Assembly (NCBI GenBank): GCA_014804645.1 | Contig: JAAUZI010000081.1 | Coordinates: 1 to 38,967, forward strand | Origin: Lachnospiraceae bacterium | GTDB lineage: Bacteria > Bacillota > Clostridia > Lachnospirales > Lachnospiraceae | Direction of reading: 5' to 3' | Length of the DNA stretch: 38,967 nt | Shown here: positions 16,566 through 25,262 of the stretch, in pieces | Position numbering within the stretch: the stretch's first letter is position 1 | Layout: each line of letters starts with the position of its first letter | Translations under genes and position numbers: made by a program | The notes under the pieces: model-generated | Database searches by the model: none | What the model was told of the DNA's origin: nothing | Seen by the model: the letters and a program-made list of their open reading frames with translations, nothing else

Positions 16566-17492
16566 ATGGAGATTATTGAAAACACATTGGATTTTCAACT
16601 GAATAGGAATACGGCGGTGGCAATGGGCAAGTTTGACGGTCTGCATGTGGGGCACAGGAAACTCCTGGGCAGGATTTTGGAGCAGAGAGACCGGGGACTT
16701 GCCCCCTGTGTGTTCACCTTTGAGCCGTCTCCCGCCGTGTTTTTCGGTCTTTCTGACGGAAAAGAGCTGATGAACCGCTGGGAGAAACGCCGGGCCTTTG
16801 AGGAGATGGGAGTGGAGGTCCTGATCGAGTTTCCCATGACAAAGGAAAGCGCCGCCATGCCGCCTGATATTTTTATACAGGAAATACTGGTCCGGCGACT
16901 CAAGTGCGCCTATGTGGCGGCGGGGGAGGATGTGTCCTTCGGCAGCCGGGGAGCGGGAGACGCGGAGCTGCTTCGCCGGATGGGCGCACAGTGCGGCTAT
17001 GAGACCCAAATTATTGAAAAGATCAGGGTTCACGGGCAGGAGGTCAGCTCTACCTATGTGCGAAACTGCGTAGAAAGCGGAAGGATGGAGGAGGCGGCGC
17101 AGCTCCTGGGGACTCCCTATACCGTGAGGGGGGAAGTGTGCCACGGAGCGGGGAAGGGAGCCATATTCGGCATGCCCACGGCGAATATACCGTTTCCGGA
17201 GGAGAGACTGTCTCCCCCTTTCGGCGTCTATTTTTCGCGGGTGCTGTACGGGGGAAACAGTTATGCCGCCATCAGCAATGTGGGCTGTAAACCTACGGTC
17301 ACGGACGCCGGGCGCGTCGGCGTGGAAACATATCTGTATGACTTTGAAGGAAATCTCTACGGAAAGGGCATCGCCGTGCAGCTGATGTCTTTCCACAGGC
17401 CGGAACAGCGTTTTGAGTCGGTAGCCGCCTTGAAACGTCAGTTGCGGGCGGACAGGGAGGCCGGCAGGACCTATTGGGGCAAAACAGAATAA
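16566..17492 (+). CDS. ribF: Bifunctional riboflavin kinase / FAD synthetase
   Basis: A 308-residue enzyme converting riboflavin to FMN and then FAD. The N-terminal adenylyltransferase has AMGKFDGLHVGHRKLLGRIL and the later EVSSTYVRNCVESG; the C-terminal kinase domain has GAIFGMPTANIPFPEERLSP and GVYFSRVL. It starts 7 bp after truB and is the last gene of the operon. No clear hairpin terminator follows before the next promoter. Confidence 0.96.
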   Translation: MEIIENTLDFQLNRNTAVAMGKFDGLHVGHRKLLGRILEQRDRGLAPCVFTFEPSPAVFFGLSDGKELMNRWEKRRAFEEMGVEVLIEFPMTKESAAMPPDIFIQEILVRRLKCAYVAAGEDVSFGSRGAGDAELLRRMGAQCGYETQIIEKIRVHGQEVSSTYVRNCVESGRMEEAAQLLGTPYTVRGEVCHGAGKGAIFGMPTANIPFPEERLSPPFGVYFSRVLYGGNSYAAISNVGCKPTVTDAGRVGVETYLYDFEGNLYGKGIAVQLMSFHRPEQRFESVAALKRQLRADREAGRTYWGKTE

Positions 17493-17517
17493 TTGTTAAA
17501 AAAATGTAAAAAACAGG

Positions 17518-17546
17518 TTGCCAGTTTTGACATTATCCCTTAAAAT
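17518..17546 (+). promoter_or_regulatory. Promoter of the Na/Pi transporter gene
   Basis: TTGCCA (17518-17523) and TAAAAT (17541-17546) are 17 bp apart. A second -35-like TTGACA lies at 17527-17532 but has no good partner. The site is between ribF and the transporter start at 17602. Confidence 0.6.
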
Positions 17547-17601
17547 GGTGTCGTATGTGTATGGGGTACAGGACGTTGTTACGAATGAAGGGAATAAACG
17601 T

Positions 17602-19230
17602 ATGAATGTACGCATTTTGTTATCGTTGGCCGGCGGTCTAGGTCTGTTTCTGTTTGGCATGGACCTGATGAGCGATTCTATTGAGAAAGTAGCGGGCGCT
17701 AAGCTGCGCCGCATATTGGAGATATTTACCACCAATCGTTTTACAGGCATGTTGGTGGGTATTGTGTTTACCGGAATTATTCAGTCCTCCTCGGCCTGCA
17801 CGGCTATGGTGGTCAGCTTTGTAAACTCCGGTCTTATGAATCTGTATCAGGCTGCGGGTGTGATTTTTGGCGCCAATATCGGTACCACCATCACCTCCCA
17901 GTTGGTGTCTCTCAATCTGTCCGCGGCCGCGCCGGTGATTCTGTTGTGCGGTGTGCTGGGTATGATGTTCAGCAAAAAGGAAAAATTGAAAAAAATCGCG
18001 GAAGTGATCGTGGGATTCGGTATTTTGTTCACCGGTCTGAACACCATGTCAAGCGGCATGGCGGAGATGAAGAATGTGCCGGAGGTGGTGGATTTGATGA
18101 AGTCTCTGACCAGTCCGCTGCTGGCCACGCTGGTGGGAACTGTGCTCACGGCGGTGATTCAGAGTTCCTCTGTGACTGTCAGCATTGTGCTGCTGCTGGC
18201 CTATCAGGGATTCCTTGACCCGGGGATATGTCTGTATATCATTTTAGGCTGCAATATCGGCGCCTGCGCCACGGCGCTGATCACCTCTCTGCCGGGCAAG
18301 AAGGACGCCAAGAGGGCGGCGCTCATTCATTTCTGGTTCAATGTGGTGGGAACGTTGCTGATCTATGTGATCCTCTTCTTTGCCAAGGACCTCGTTATCC
18401 AGTTGATTCAGTCCATTTCCGCCGACAACGGTAGATTTGTGGCTAATGCCCATACGATTATCAAGGTTTTCCAGGTGATCGTCCTGTTCCCTTTCTCGGG
18501 GGCGATCGTGAAACTGGCCAGCATCACCGTGCCGGGAGAGGACAAGAAGGTGGGCTACCGGGAGAGCTATCAGTTGAAATATATCGGGGAAAAAGTAGTG
18601 TTCAACCCTGCCACGGCTGTGGTTGAGGTTATCAAGGAGTTGGACCGCATGGCCTCTCTGGCCAGCGAGAACCTGAACCGGGCCATGAATGCCCTCATCA
18701 CTTTGGACGAGGAAGATATACAGGAAGTCTATGAGGTGGAGAAAAATATCGATTTCCTGAACCATGCCATCACCAACTATCTGGTGAGAATCAATCAGAC
18801 CACACTGCCTATCGAAGACTTGAAAAGTCTGGGCGCCCTTTTTCATGTGGTCAACGATATCGAACGCATAGGCGACCATGCGGAGAATGTGGCGGATGCG
18901 GCAAAGCAGCGCCGTGAGACCGGCGTCAATATCAGCAAGGAGGCCCAGAGGGAATTGGGCGAGATGCTGGATATGGTCAACACGATCATCCAGTACTCTA
19001 TAGAGATGTTTTCCAAGAGCGACGACCGCCATATGAAGGATGTGATGCTTTTGGAGGACAAGGTGGATAACAAGGAGAGAGAGCTTCAGCAACGCCATGT
19101 GGAGCGGCTGGCGCGGGGAGAATGTACCCCCGAGGCGGGCATGATTTTTTCCGATATCGTGTCCGGTTTGGAGAGAGTGGCGGATCATGCCACAAATATT
19201 GCTTTTGCGATACGCGAGGAGGAAAACTGA
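17602..19230 (+). CDS. Na/Pi cotransporter family protein with PhoU-like tail
   Basis: A 542-residue membrane protein. The N-terminal ~310 residues contain two inverted NptA/PiT-II style repeats, each with the QSSS phosphate-site signature (GIIQSSSACTAMVVSF and AVIQSSSVTVSIVLLL), and paired GANIGTT / GCNIGAC segments. The C-terminal ~200 residues form a helical PhoU-like domain (NLNRAMNALITLDEEDIQ, NDIERIGDHAENVADAAKQR and later SGLERVADHATNIA). It imports phosphate or senses it at the membrane. ATG at 17602 has GAAGGGA before it; the frame is open 28 codons upstream without family match. It is a single gene with its own promoter. Confidence 0.92.
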   Translation: MNVRILLSLAGGLGLFLFGMDLMSDSIEKVAGAKLRRILEIFTTNRFTGMLVGIVFTGIIQSSSACTAMVVSFVNSGLMNLYQAAGVIFGANIGTTITSQLVSLNLSAAAPVILLCGVLGMMFSKKEKLKKIAEVIVGFGILFTGLNTMSSGMAEMKNVPEVVDLMKSLTSPLLATLVGTVLTAVIQSSSVTVSIVLLLAYQGFLDPGICLYIILGCNIGACATALITSLPGKKDAKRAALIHFWFNVVGTLLIYVILFFAKDLVIQLIQSISADNGRFVANAHTIIKVFQVIVLFPFSGAIVKLASITVPGEDKKVGYRESYQLKYIGEKVVFNPATAVVEVIKELDRMASLASENLNRAMNALITLDEEDIQEVYEVEKNIDFLNHAITNYLVRINQTTLPIEDLKSLGALFHVVNDIERIGDHAENVADAAKQRRETGVNISKEAQRELGEMLDMVNTIIQYSIEMFSKSDDRHMKDVMLLEDKVDNKERELQQRHVERLARGECTPEAGMIFSDIVSGLERVADHATNIAFAIREEEN

Positions 19231-19281
19231 CACCATCGAACACTCTTTTTGCAGGAAAAACAAGGAAATGGGCAGAAACTG

Positions 19282-19311
19282 TTGACAAACGTGGGGGAAT
19301 GTGGTTATAAT
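19282..19311 (+). promoter_or_regulatory. Strong sigma-A promoter of the NlpC/P60 gene
   Basis: TTGACA (19282-19287) and TATAAT (19306-19311), both perfect consensus, are separated by 18 bp. The ~115-nt leader contains a small hairpin AACGAAA (19365-19371) with TTTCGTT (19380-19386). Confidence 0.9.
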
Positions 19312-19432
19312 TCATATTAGTTAACAAATTCGTAATAAACTTGTAATTAATGTGATTGTAATGAAACGAAAATTTTCAATTTCGTTAACTGTAGATATAA
19401 GCCCGGTTTCGGATATGCGAAAAGAGGAAAAT

Positions 19433-20479
19433 ATGAGGAGAAGAAGGATCGTACAGAGAACTATCAGTTTCTGCCTGGCAGCTTGTCTGTTGCTGCCTCT
19501 GAACGCGCAGGCGGCGGAGAACAACGGCGCAAAGGATGTGCTGCAGCAGGCGGGTATTGCGTCTATGATGGATGTTTCACTTACAGAGGAGGAATACATA
19601 ACGGCGGCTCAGGAGGCCCAAGGCGCGTCCTGGGGATATACCAATATCGGAATTGCTGAGGTGGAATCCGGCAATCTGAATGTCAGAGCCGAGGCGTCCA
19701 TCAGCGGGAAACTGGTGGGAAAGATGCCCAAGGGTTCGGCCTGTGAAGTGCTGGAGGAGTTTCCCGAGATCGGCTGGGCACATATCAAATCCGGCGAGGT
19801 GGACGGATATGTGAGTACGGAGTTTTTGCTGACGGGTCCTGATGCTAAGCTGCGCGCCAATGAAGTGGTGAGAACCGTGGTGGTGGTAGATGCGGACGGC
19901 GTTCGGGTACGGGATGAGGCCAGCACGAGCGGAGCGGTGTATACCCAGGTACCGGAGGGGGAAGAGCTGGAGTATGTGGACACCCTGGAGGGGTGGTATC
20001 AGGTGGATATAGATGGGGACAAGCTCTATGTGTCCGCGGATTATTCCCATGTGGAGGAGCGGCTGGACACGGCAATCACCATGTCGGAGCTGCTGTATGG
20101 GCAAGGTGTATCTGATCTTCGTGTGGATCTGGTTGAGTATGCCAAGCAGTTTGTGGGCAATCCCTATGTGTGGGGCGGCACTAGCCTGACCAAGGGCGCC
20201 GACTGTTCCGGGTTTGTCATGAGCGTATATAAGAATTTCGGCATTACTTTAAGTCACAGCTCCCGGGCGCAGGCCAACGAGGGAACCAGGATATCTTACT
20301 CCGATATACAGCCCGGCGATCTGGTGTTCTACGCCAACAGCAGCGGCACCATCAACCATGTGGCGATATATATAGGAGGCGGACGGGTAATCAGCGCCAG
20401 CAACCCTACGAGCGGTATCCGGATCAACAAGTACAATTACCGCACACCGGTGAGATATGTGAGAGTATTAAAGGATTGA
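19433..20479 (+). CDS. Secreted SH3 / NlpC-P60 cell-wall hydrolase
   Basis: A 348-residue exported protein that probably cleaves peptidoglycan stem peptides. Signal peptide at 1-~28 (RRRR then FCLAACLLLPLNAQA). Two bacterial SH3 domains follow (GNLNVRAEASISGKLVGKMP and GVRVRDEASTSGAVYTQVP). The C-terminal NlpC/P60 domain holds catalytic Cys258 (GADCSGFVMSVYKNFG) and His309 (INHVAIYIGGG). ATG at 19433 is set by AAAGAGGAAA just before; the frame is open further upstream but that part is in the leader. Typical role: daughter-cell separation or wall turnover. Confidence 0.93.
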   Translation: MRRRRIVQRTISFCLAACLLLPLNAQAAENNGAKDVLQQAGIASMMDVSLTEEEYITAAQEAQGASWGYTNIGIAEVESGNLNVRAEASISGKLVGKMPKGSACEVLEEFPEIGWAHIKSGEVDGYVSTEFLLTGPDAKLRANEVVRTVVVVDADGVRVRDEASTSGAVYTQVPEGEELEYVDTLEGWYQVDIDGDKLYVSADYSHVEERLDTAITMSELLYGQGVSDLRVDLVEYAKQFVGNPYVWGGTSLTKGADCSGFVMSVYKNFGITLSHSSRAQANEGTRISYSDIQPGDLVFYANSSGTINHVAIYIGGGRVISASNPTSGIRINKYNYRTPVRYVRVLKD

Positions 20480-20522
20480 TCAGCCGATTTTTTGCAAATG
20501 TTGCGGGAAGTGAAATTTCCTG

Positions 20523-20641
20523 TTTACAAATACTGTAAGATGTGTTATTCTTAATCGGTATGAGTTCGCCGCCACTCAGGCACGGGACACTCCGACCCGG
20601 TCTTAGTGTACGGTGGGTAAAAGAATATGGAGGAAGAGAAT
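20523..20641 (+). promoter_or_regulatory. rpsO promoter and folded autoregulatory-type leader
   Basis: TTTACA (20523-20528) and TATTCT (20546-20551) are 17 bp apart. The leader folds: CCGCC (20569-20573) with GGTGG (20612-20616), ACT (20574-20576) with AGT (20605-20607), and CGGG (20583-20586) with CCCG (20596-20599), with bulges between. S15 represses its own mRNA through such junction structures in Bacillota; the assignment here is by position and pairing only. Confidence 0.65.
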
Positions 20642-20908
20642 ATGATTTCCAAGGAAAAAAAGACAGCAATTATCAATGAGTACGCGAGATGCGCCGGTGA
20701 TACGGGTTCACCGGAGGTTCAGATCGCAGTTTTGACCGAGAGGATCAAGGAGTTGACCGAGCATATGAAGGCTAACCCCAAGGATCATCATTCCAACAGG
20801 GGTCTGTTGAAACTGGTTGGTCAGAGACGTGGTTTACTCGCCTATTTAAAGAGCAAGGATATCGAGAGATATCGTGTGCTGATCGAGAGGTTGGGGCTGA
20901 GAAAGTAA
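20642..20908 (+). CDS. rpsO: Ribosomal protein uS15
   Basis: An 88-residue small-subunit protein that binds 16S rRNA early in assembly. Seen: [20 protein letters not shown], the [19 protein letters not shown] helix and [28 protein letters not shown] precedes the ATG at 20642; an in-frame ATG at 20627 would place the ribosome site inside the gene. Upstream of pnp in the usual rpsO-pnp order, but with a strong terminator between. Confidence 0.96.
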   Translation: MISKEKKTAIINEYARCAGDTGSPEVQIAVLTERIKELTEHMKANPKDHHSNRGLLKLVGQRRGLLAYLKSKDIERYRVLIERLGLRK

Positions 20909-20917
20909 GACTTTGGG

Positions 20918-20956
20918 AAGGCGGAGCAGCAGCCGGTTACGGCACTCCGCCTTTTT
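20918..20956 (+). terminator. Rho-independent terminator after rpsO
   Basis: AAGGCGGAG (20918-20926) pairs with CTCCGCCTT (20945-20953), with an inner GCCG-GTTA-CGGC hairpin in the loop, followed by a T-run to 20956. Confidence 0.9.
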
Positions 20957-21031
20957 ACCATAGCAGAACGATGAAAATACTGATTAGTGCAATATCGCGA
21001 TTCTATATGCGGTATGCGGAAAGAGGGAAAA

Positions 21032-23122
21032 ATGTATAATTCGTATTCAATGGAACTGGCCGGCCGCACTCTGACCGTAGATATCAACAGAGTGGGCAAA
21101 CAGGCAAACGGCTGTGCGTTTATGCACTATGGCGAGACTACGGTGCTGAGCACCGCAACGGCATCTGAAAAGCCCAGAGAGGGCATCGATTTCTTCCCCT
21201 TGAGTGTGGAGTTTGAGGAGAAACTGTACTCCGTGGGCAAGATTCCGGGAGGCTTTAACAAGAGAGAGGGAAAGGCCAGCGAGAATGCGGTGCTGACCAG
21301 CCGCGTGATCGACAGACCCATGCGTCCGCTGTTCCCCAAGGATTACCGCAATGATGTAACTCTGAACAATATGGTTATGAGCGTTGACCCTGAGTGCCGC
21401 CCGGAGCTGGTGGCTATGCTGGGCGCAGCTATCGCAACCTGTATCTCGGACATCCCTTTTGACGGTCCCTGCGCCATGACCCAGGTGGGCATGATTGACG
21501 GAGAATTTATCATCAATCCCTCTCAGGAGCAGTGGAAGAAAGGCGATTTGAACCTGACCGTTGCGTCCACACGTGAGAAGGTGATTATGATTGAGGCGGG
21601 CGCCAACGAGGTTCCCGAGGCCAAGATGATCGAGGCAATCTACAAGGCTCATGAGGTCAACCAGACCATCATTGCCTTTATCGATAAGATTGTAGCCGAG
21701 GTGGGCAAACCCAAGCACACCTATACCAGCTGCGCAATTCCCCAGGAGATGTTTGACGAGATCATGAAGATCGCCACTCCCGAAGAGATGGAGAAGGCTG
21801 TTTTCACCGATGACAAGCAGACCCGTGAGGAGAATATCCGTCAGATCACAGCCAAGCTGGAGGAGGCTTTTGCCGAGAACGAAGAGTGGCTGGCAATCCT
21901 GGGCGAGGCTGTATATCAGTACCAGAAAAAGACCGTGCGCAAGATGATCCTGAAGGATCACAAGCGTCCTGACGGCCGTGAGATCACACAGATTCGTCCT
22001 CTGGCCGCAGAGGTTGATCTGATCCCCAGAGTGCATGGCTCCGCCATGTTTACCCGTGGACAGACTCAGATATGCAACGTGTGTACACTGGCTCCCCTGT
22101 CCGAGCAGCAGAAACTGGACGGACTGGACGAGAATGAAGTGAGCAAGAGATATATGCACCACTACAACTTCCCCTCTTACTCTGTAGGTGAGACAAAACC
22201 CTCCAGAGGGCCGGGACGCCGGGAGATCGGTCACGGCGCTCTGGCAGAGAGAGCATTGATTCCCGTGCTGCCCAGCGAGGAGGAGTTCCCCTACGCAATC
22301 CGCACGGTGTCCGAGACCTTTGAGAGCAACGGTTCCACCTCCATGGCGTCCACCTGTGCATCCTGTATGTCCCTGATGGCGGCGGGTGTGCCGATCAAGA
22401 AGATGGTAGCCGGTATTTCCTGCGGTCTGGTGACTGGCGAAACCGATGACGACTTCGTGCTGCTGACGGATATTCAGGGACTGGAAGATTTCTTTGGAGA
22501 TATGGATTTCAAGGTGACCGGCACTACGGAGGGTATCACCGCAATCCAGATGGATATCAAGATTCACGGTCTGACCAGACCCATTGTGGAGGGTGCTATT
22601 GCCCGCTGCCGTGAGGCGAGACTGTTTATCATGGATACCTGCATGAAACCTGCGATCTCCGCACCCCGCCCTCAAGTTGGACCCTATGCGCCCAAGATTA
22701 TTTCCATTCAGATCGATCCGGAGAAGATCGGTGACGTGGTGGGACAGAGGGGCAAGACGATCAATGAGATCATTGCCCGTACCGGCGTGAAGATCGATAT
22801 CACCGACGACGGCAAGGTATCTGTATGCGGAACCGATAAGGAGATGATGGACAAGGCCGTGGAGATGATTAAGATGATTACCACGGATTTTGAGGAGGGC
22901 CAGATCTTCAAGGGCAAAGTGGTCAGCATCAAGGAGTTCGGTGCATTCATCGAGTTTGCTCCCGGCAAGGAGGGTATGGTTCATATCTCCAAGATTGCCA
23001 AGGAGAGAATCAATCGTGTGGAGGACGTGCTGACTCTGGGAGATGTAGTCACCGTAGTATGTCTGGGCAAGGACAAGATGGGACGTATCAGTTTCTCCAT
23101 GAAGGATGTTGCACAGGCTTAA
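21032..23122 (+). CDS. pnp: Polynucleotide phosphorylase
   Basis: A 696-residue exoribonuclease that degrades RNA 3' to 5' using phosphate. Two RNase PH domains (FFPLSVEFEEKLYSVGKIPG and VGETKPSRGPGRREIGHG), a KH domain (EKIGDVVGQRGKTINEII) and an S1 domain (GKVVSIKEFGAFIEFAPGKE) are in the usual order and full length. ATG at 21032 follows AGAGGGAA; an upstream in-frame ATG-like start lacks a ribosome site. Promoter between the rpsO terminator and the start is not clear. Confidence 0.97.
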   Translation: MYNSYSMELAGRTLTVDINRVGKQANGCAFMHYGETTVLSTATASEKPREGIDFFPLSVEFEEKLYSVGKIPGGFNKREGKASENAVLTSRVIDRPMRPLFPKDYRNDVTLNNMVMSVDPECRPELVAMLGAAIATCISDIPFDGPCAMTQVGMIDGEFIINPSQEQWKKGDLNLTVASTREKVIMIEAGANEVPEAKMIEAIYKAHEVNQTIIAFIDKIVAEVGKPKHTYTSCAIPQEMFDEIMKIATPEEMEKAVFTDDKQTREENIRQITAKLEEAFAENEEWLAILGEAVYQYQKKTVRKMILKDHKRPDGREITQIRPLAAEVDLIPRVHGSAMFTRGQTQICNVCTLAPLSEQQKLDGLDENEVSKRYMHHYNFPSYSVGETKPSRGPGRREIGHGALAERALIPVLPSEEEFPYAIRTVSETFESNGSTSMASTCASCMSLMAAGVPIKKMVAGISCGLVTGETDDDFVLLTDIQGLEDFFGDMDFKVTGTTEGITAIQMDIKIHGLTRPIVEGAIARCREARLFIMDTCMKPAISAPRPQVGPYAPKIISIQIDPEKIGDVVGQRGKTINEIIARTGVKIDITDDGKVSVCGTDKEMMDKAVEMIKMITTDFEEGQIFKGKVVSIKEFGAFIEFAPGKEGMVHISKIAKERINRVEDVLTLGDVVTVVCLGKDKMGRISFSMKDVAQA

Positions 23123-23139
23123 GCACATAAGCAAGGCAT

Positions 23140-23175
23140 GCGCCACTATCGGCAGATCTGGTAGTGGCGCTTTTT
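23140..23175 (+). terminator. Rho-independent terminator after pnp
   Basis: Perfect 9-bp stem GCGCCACTA (23140-23148) with TAGTGGCGC (23162-23170), followed by TTTTT. Confidence 0.9.
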
Positions 23176-23299
23176 ATATTTTCTTTAGAATAATTTAGAA
23201 AGAATACATTGTATTTGCCGGACTGTGGGCGTAGGATTAAAGGAAAAGGCAATCTGATCTGAGTGCCCGCCGGGGCGGGCAGATGGGGGATGGGATGAT

Positions 23300-23692
23300 A
23301 TGAGAGAGAAAATGATACGCTTTATGCAGGGCAGATACGGAAACGACAGACTGGGGCAGGTCATGCTGATGTTGGCGCTGGCTTGTATGGTGCTGTCCCT
23401 GTTTCGGATTCCCTTCATCTCCACCATAGGCCTGATGATCTTAATTCTGACCTATTATCGAATGTTTTCCCGTCAGATTGGCAAGCGGGCGGCGGAAAAC
23501 CAAAAATACCTGCAGTTTGAGTGGAAACTGCGGGCAAAGCTACAGAAGAGAAAGCAGACTTTGGCTCAGAGCAGAACCCACCGCATTTACAAATGTCCTA
23601 ACTGCAGACAGAAGATTCGTGTGCCCAGAAACAGGGGCCGCATTGCCATCACATGCAGGAAATGCGGCACAGAATTCATCAAGAAAACCTGA
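23300..23692 (+). CDS. Membrane protein with C-terminal zinc ribbon
   Basis: A 130-residue protein with one or two membrane segments (about 20-52, VMLMLALACMVLSLF and GLMILILTYY), a basic linker, then a zinc ribbon with Cys99/Cys102 (CPNC) and Cys119/Cys122 (CRKC). Function unknown. It is followed 18 bp later by the DUF5685 gene and then a DnaJ gene, all on the same strand, so it is probably one transcription unit. GGGGGATGG precedes the ATG. Confidence 0.8.
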   Translation: MREKMIRFMQGRYGNDRLGQVMLMLALACMVLSLFRIPFISTIGLMILILTYYRMFSRQIGKRAAENQKYLQFEWKLRAKLQKRKQTLAQSRTHRIYKCPNCRQKIRVPRNRGRIAITCRKCGTEFIKKT

Positions 23693-23710
23693 TGCAGGGG
23701 GATTAGGTCT

Positions 23711-24538
23711 ATGTTCGGATATATTGTTGTGAATCAGCCAGAGCTGCGCATCAGGGAGTGGGAGATGTATCACTCCTACTACTGCGGTCTGTGCAGGATA
23801 TTGAAGAAGAAGTACGGACGGGTGGGACAGGTCACCTTGAGCTATGACATGACGTTTATCTTGATGCTGCTGTCGGGCCTGTACGACCCGGAGACGGTAT
23901 GCGGAAAGAGCCGTTGTATTATGCATCCGGAAAAAAAGCACGAGTACCGCTGCAACGAACTGACAGAGTATGTGGCTGATATGAATGTGCTGCTGACGGA
24001 GTACAAATGTCTGGACGACTGGAAGGACGACAGAAAGCGTCTCCGTCTGCTGATGGCTAGGATGCTGGGACGCAGGACAGGGGAGAGCAGGCGCAGGTAT
24101 TCCCGAAAGCTGGAGCAGATCGCCGCCGCCATGGAGAAACTGTCCCAGGCGGAGGAACAGGGAGTGACGGACCTGGACTATATGGCAGGCTGCTTTGGAC
24201 AGGTGATGGCCCAGATCGTGATCTGTCGGGAGGACGAGTGGAAGGATAATCTGTACCGTTTCGGTTTTTATCTGGGAAAATTTGTATATCTGCTGGACGC
24301 CTATGAGGACTTGGAGGAGGATATAGAAAAGGGACGCTACAATCCTCTGAAGGAGCGGTATAAGGAGCCTGATTTTGAGCAGAGCTGCCTGGACATCCTG
24401 ACTATGATGATGTCGGCCTGCTGCCGGGAGTTCGAGCAGCTCCCCATATTGGACAATGTGGAGATCTTGCGCAATATTCTGTATTCCGGAGTGTGGAGCC
24501 GGTATAAGGCGGTTCGCGACAGGAATGAGGTAAGTTAG
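23711..24538 (+). CDS. DUF5685 family protein
   Basis: A 275-residue helical protein recognisable by its start [20 protein letters not shown] and Cys25/Cys28 (YYCGLCR), with further Cys/His in [13 protein letters not shown], then [20 protein letters not shown] with the conserved acidic run. The resemblance of that segment to isoprenoid-synthase-like helix bundles with DxxED is notable but not enough to assign a reaction. The Cys set suggests metal binding. It sits between the zinc-ribbon membrane protein and a J-domain protein. Confidence 0.78.
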   Translation: MFGYIVVNQPELRIREWEMYHSYYCGLCRILKKKYGRVGQVTLSYDMTFILMLLSGLYDPETVCGKSRCIMHPEKKHEYRCNELTEYVADMNVLLTEYKCLDDWKDDRKRLRLLMARMLGRRTGESRRRYSRKLEQIAAAMEKLSQAEEQGVTDLDYMAGCFGQVMAQIVICREDEWKDNLYRFGFYLGKFVYLLDAYEDLEEDIEKGRYNPLKERYKEPDFEQSCLDILTMMMSACCREFEQLPILDNVEILRNILYSGVWSRYKAVRDRNEVS

Positions 24539-24554
24539 AGGACGGAGGGCATTT

Positions 24555-25259
24555 ATGAGAGACCCCTATCAGGTACTGGGCGTACCCCGCAGTGCCACGG
24601 AAGAGGAAATTAAAAAAGCATATCGGGCTTTGAGTCGGAAATATCATCCGGACGCCAATGTGAATAATCCCAACAAGGCGCAGGCAGAGGAGAAGTTCAA
24701 AGAGATTCAGGCGGCATATCAGCAGGTGATGAAAGAGAAGACTGGCGGCTATGCCGGGGGATATGGCTCCAGCGGAAATGGGGGTGGCCATGAGGAACAG
24801 GACCCCTTTGGTTTTGGCGGTTTTGGGTTCGGTCCTTTTGGATTTTACGGCTACGGACAGAGACAGAACACCGGCTATGAGGAGCAGTCCCATCTGCGGG
24901 CGGCGGGAAATTATATTCGCAACGGCTATTACCGGGAGGCTCGAACTGCATTGGATCAGATGGACAGCGGTGAGAGAAATGCCAGATGGTATTATTACAG
25001 TGCCATTGCGCATTCCTGCCTGGGAAACAATGTGGCGGCGCTGGAGCATGCCAGAAAGGCGGTATCCCTGGAGCCGGGAAACGGTGAATACAGACAGCTG
25101 CAGCAGACACTGGAAAACGGAGGCAGCTGGTATCGCCAGCGCCAGGCGGGATACGGGTATCCCACCATGGACGACAGCGGTATGTGCATGAAACTCTGCG
25201 TGGCAAACATGATCTGCAATATGTGTTGCTGCGGCGGCAGAGGATTTTTCTGCATATAG
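24555..25259 (+). CDS. DnaJ-domain protein with Cys-rich C-terminus
   Basis: A 234-residue J-domain protein: residues 3-63 form the J domain with HPD at 31-33, which would stimulate a DnaK ATPase. A Gly/Phe-rich linker follows (about 72-105), then TPR-like helices ([40 protein letters not shown]). It ends in a dense hydrophobic Cys stretch ([16 protein letters not shown]), unusual for DnaJ and suggestive of metal or membrane attachment. It lacks the zinc-finger of true DnaJ, so it is a specialised co-chaperone. It ends 3 bp from the convergent DUF4317 gene. Confidence 0.85.
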   Translation: MRDPYQVLGVPRSATEEEIKKAYRALSRKYHPDANVNNPNKAQAEEKFKEIQAAYQQVMKEKTGGYAGGYGSSGNGGGHEEQDPFGFGGFGFGPFGFYGYGQRQNTGYEEQSHLRAAGNYIRNGYYREARTALDQMDSGERNARWYYYSAIAHSCLGNNVAALEHARKAVSLEPGNGEYRQLQQTLENGGSWYRQRQAGYGYPTMDDSGMCMKLCVANMICNMCCCGGRGFFCI

Positions 25260-25262
25260 GTT

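Noticed and set aside
21047..23146. Long minus-strand open frame opposite pnp
   Set aside because: It mirrors a strongly coding, high-GC gene; the translation is His/Leu-rich with no family features.
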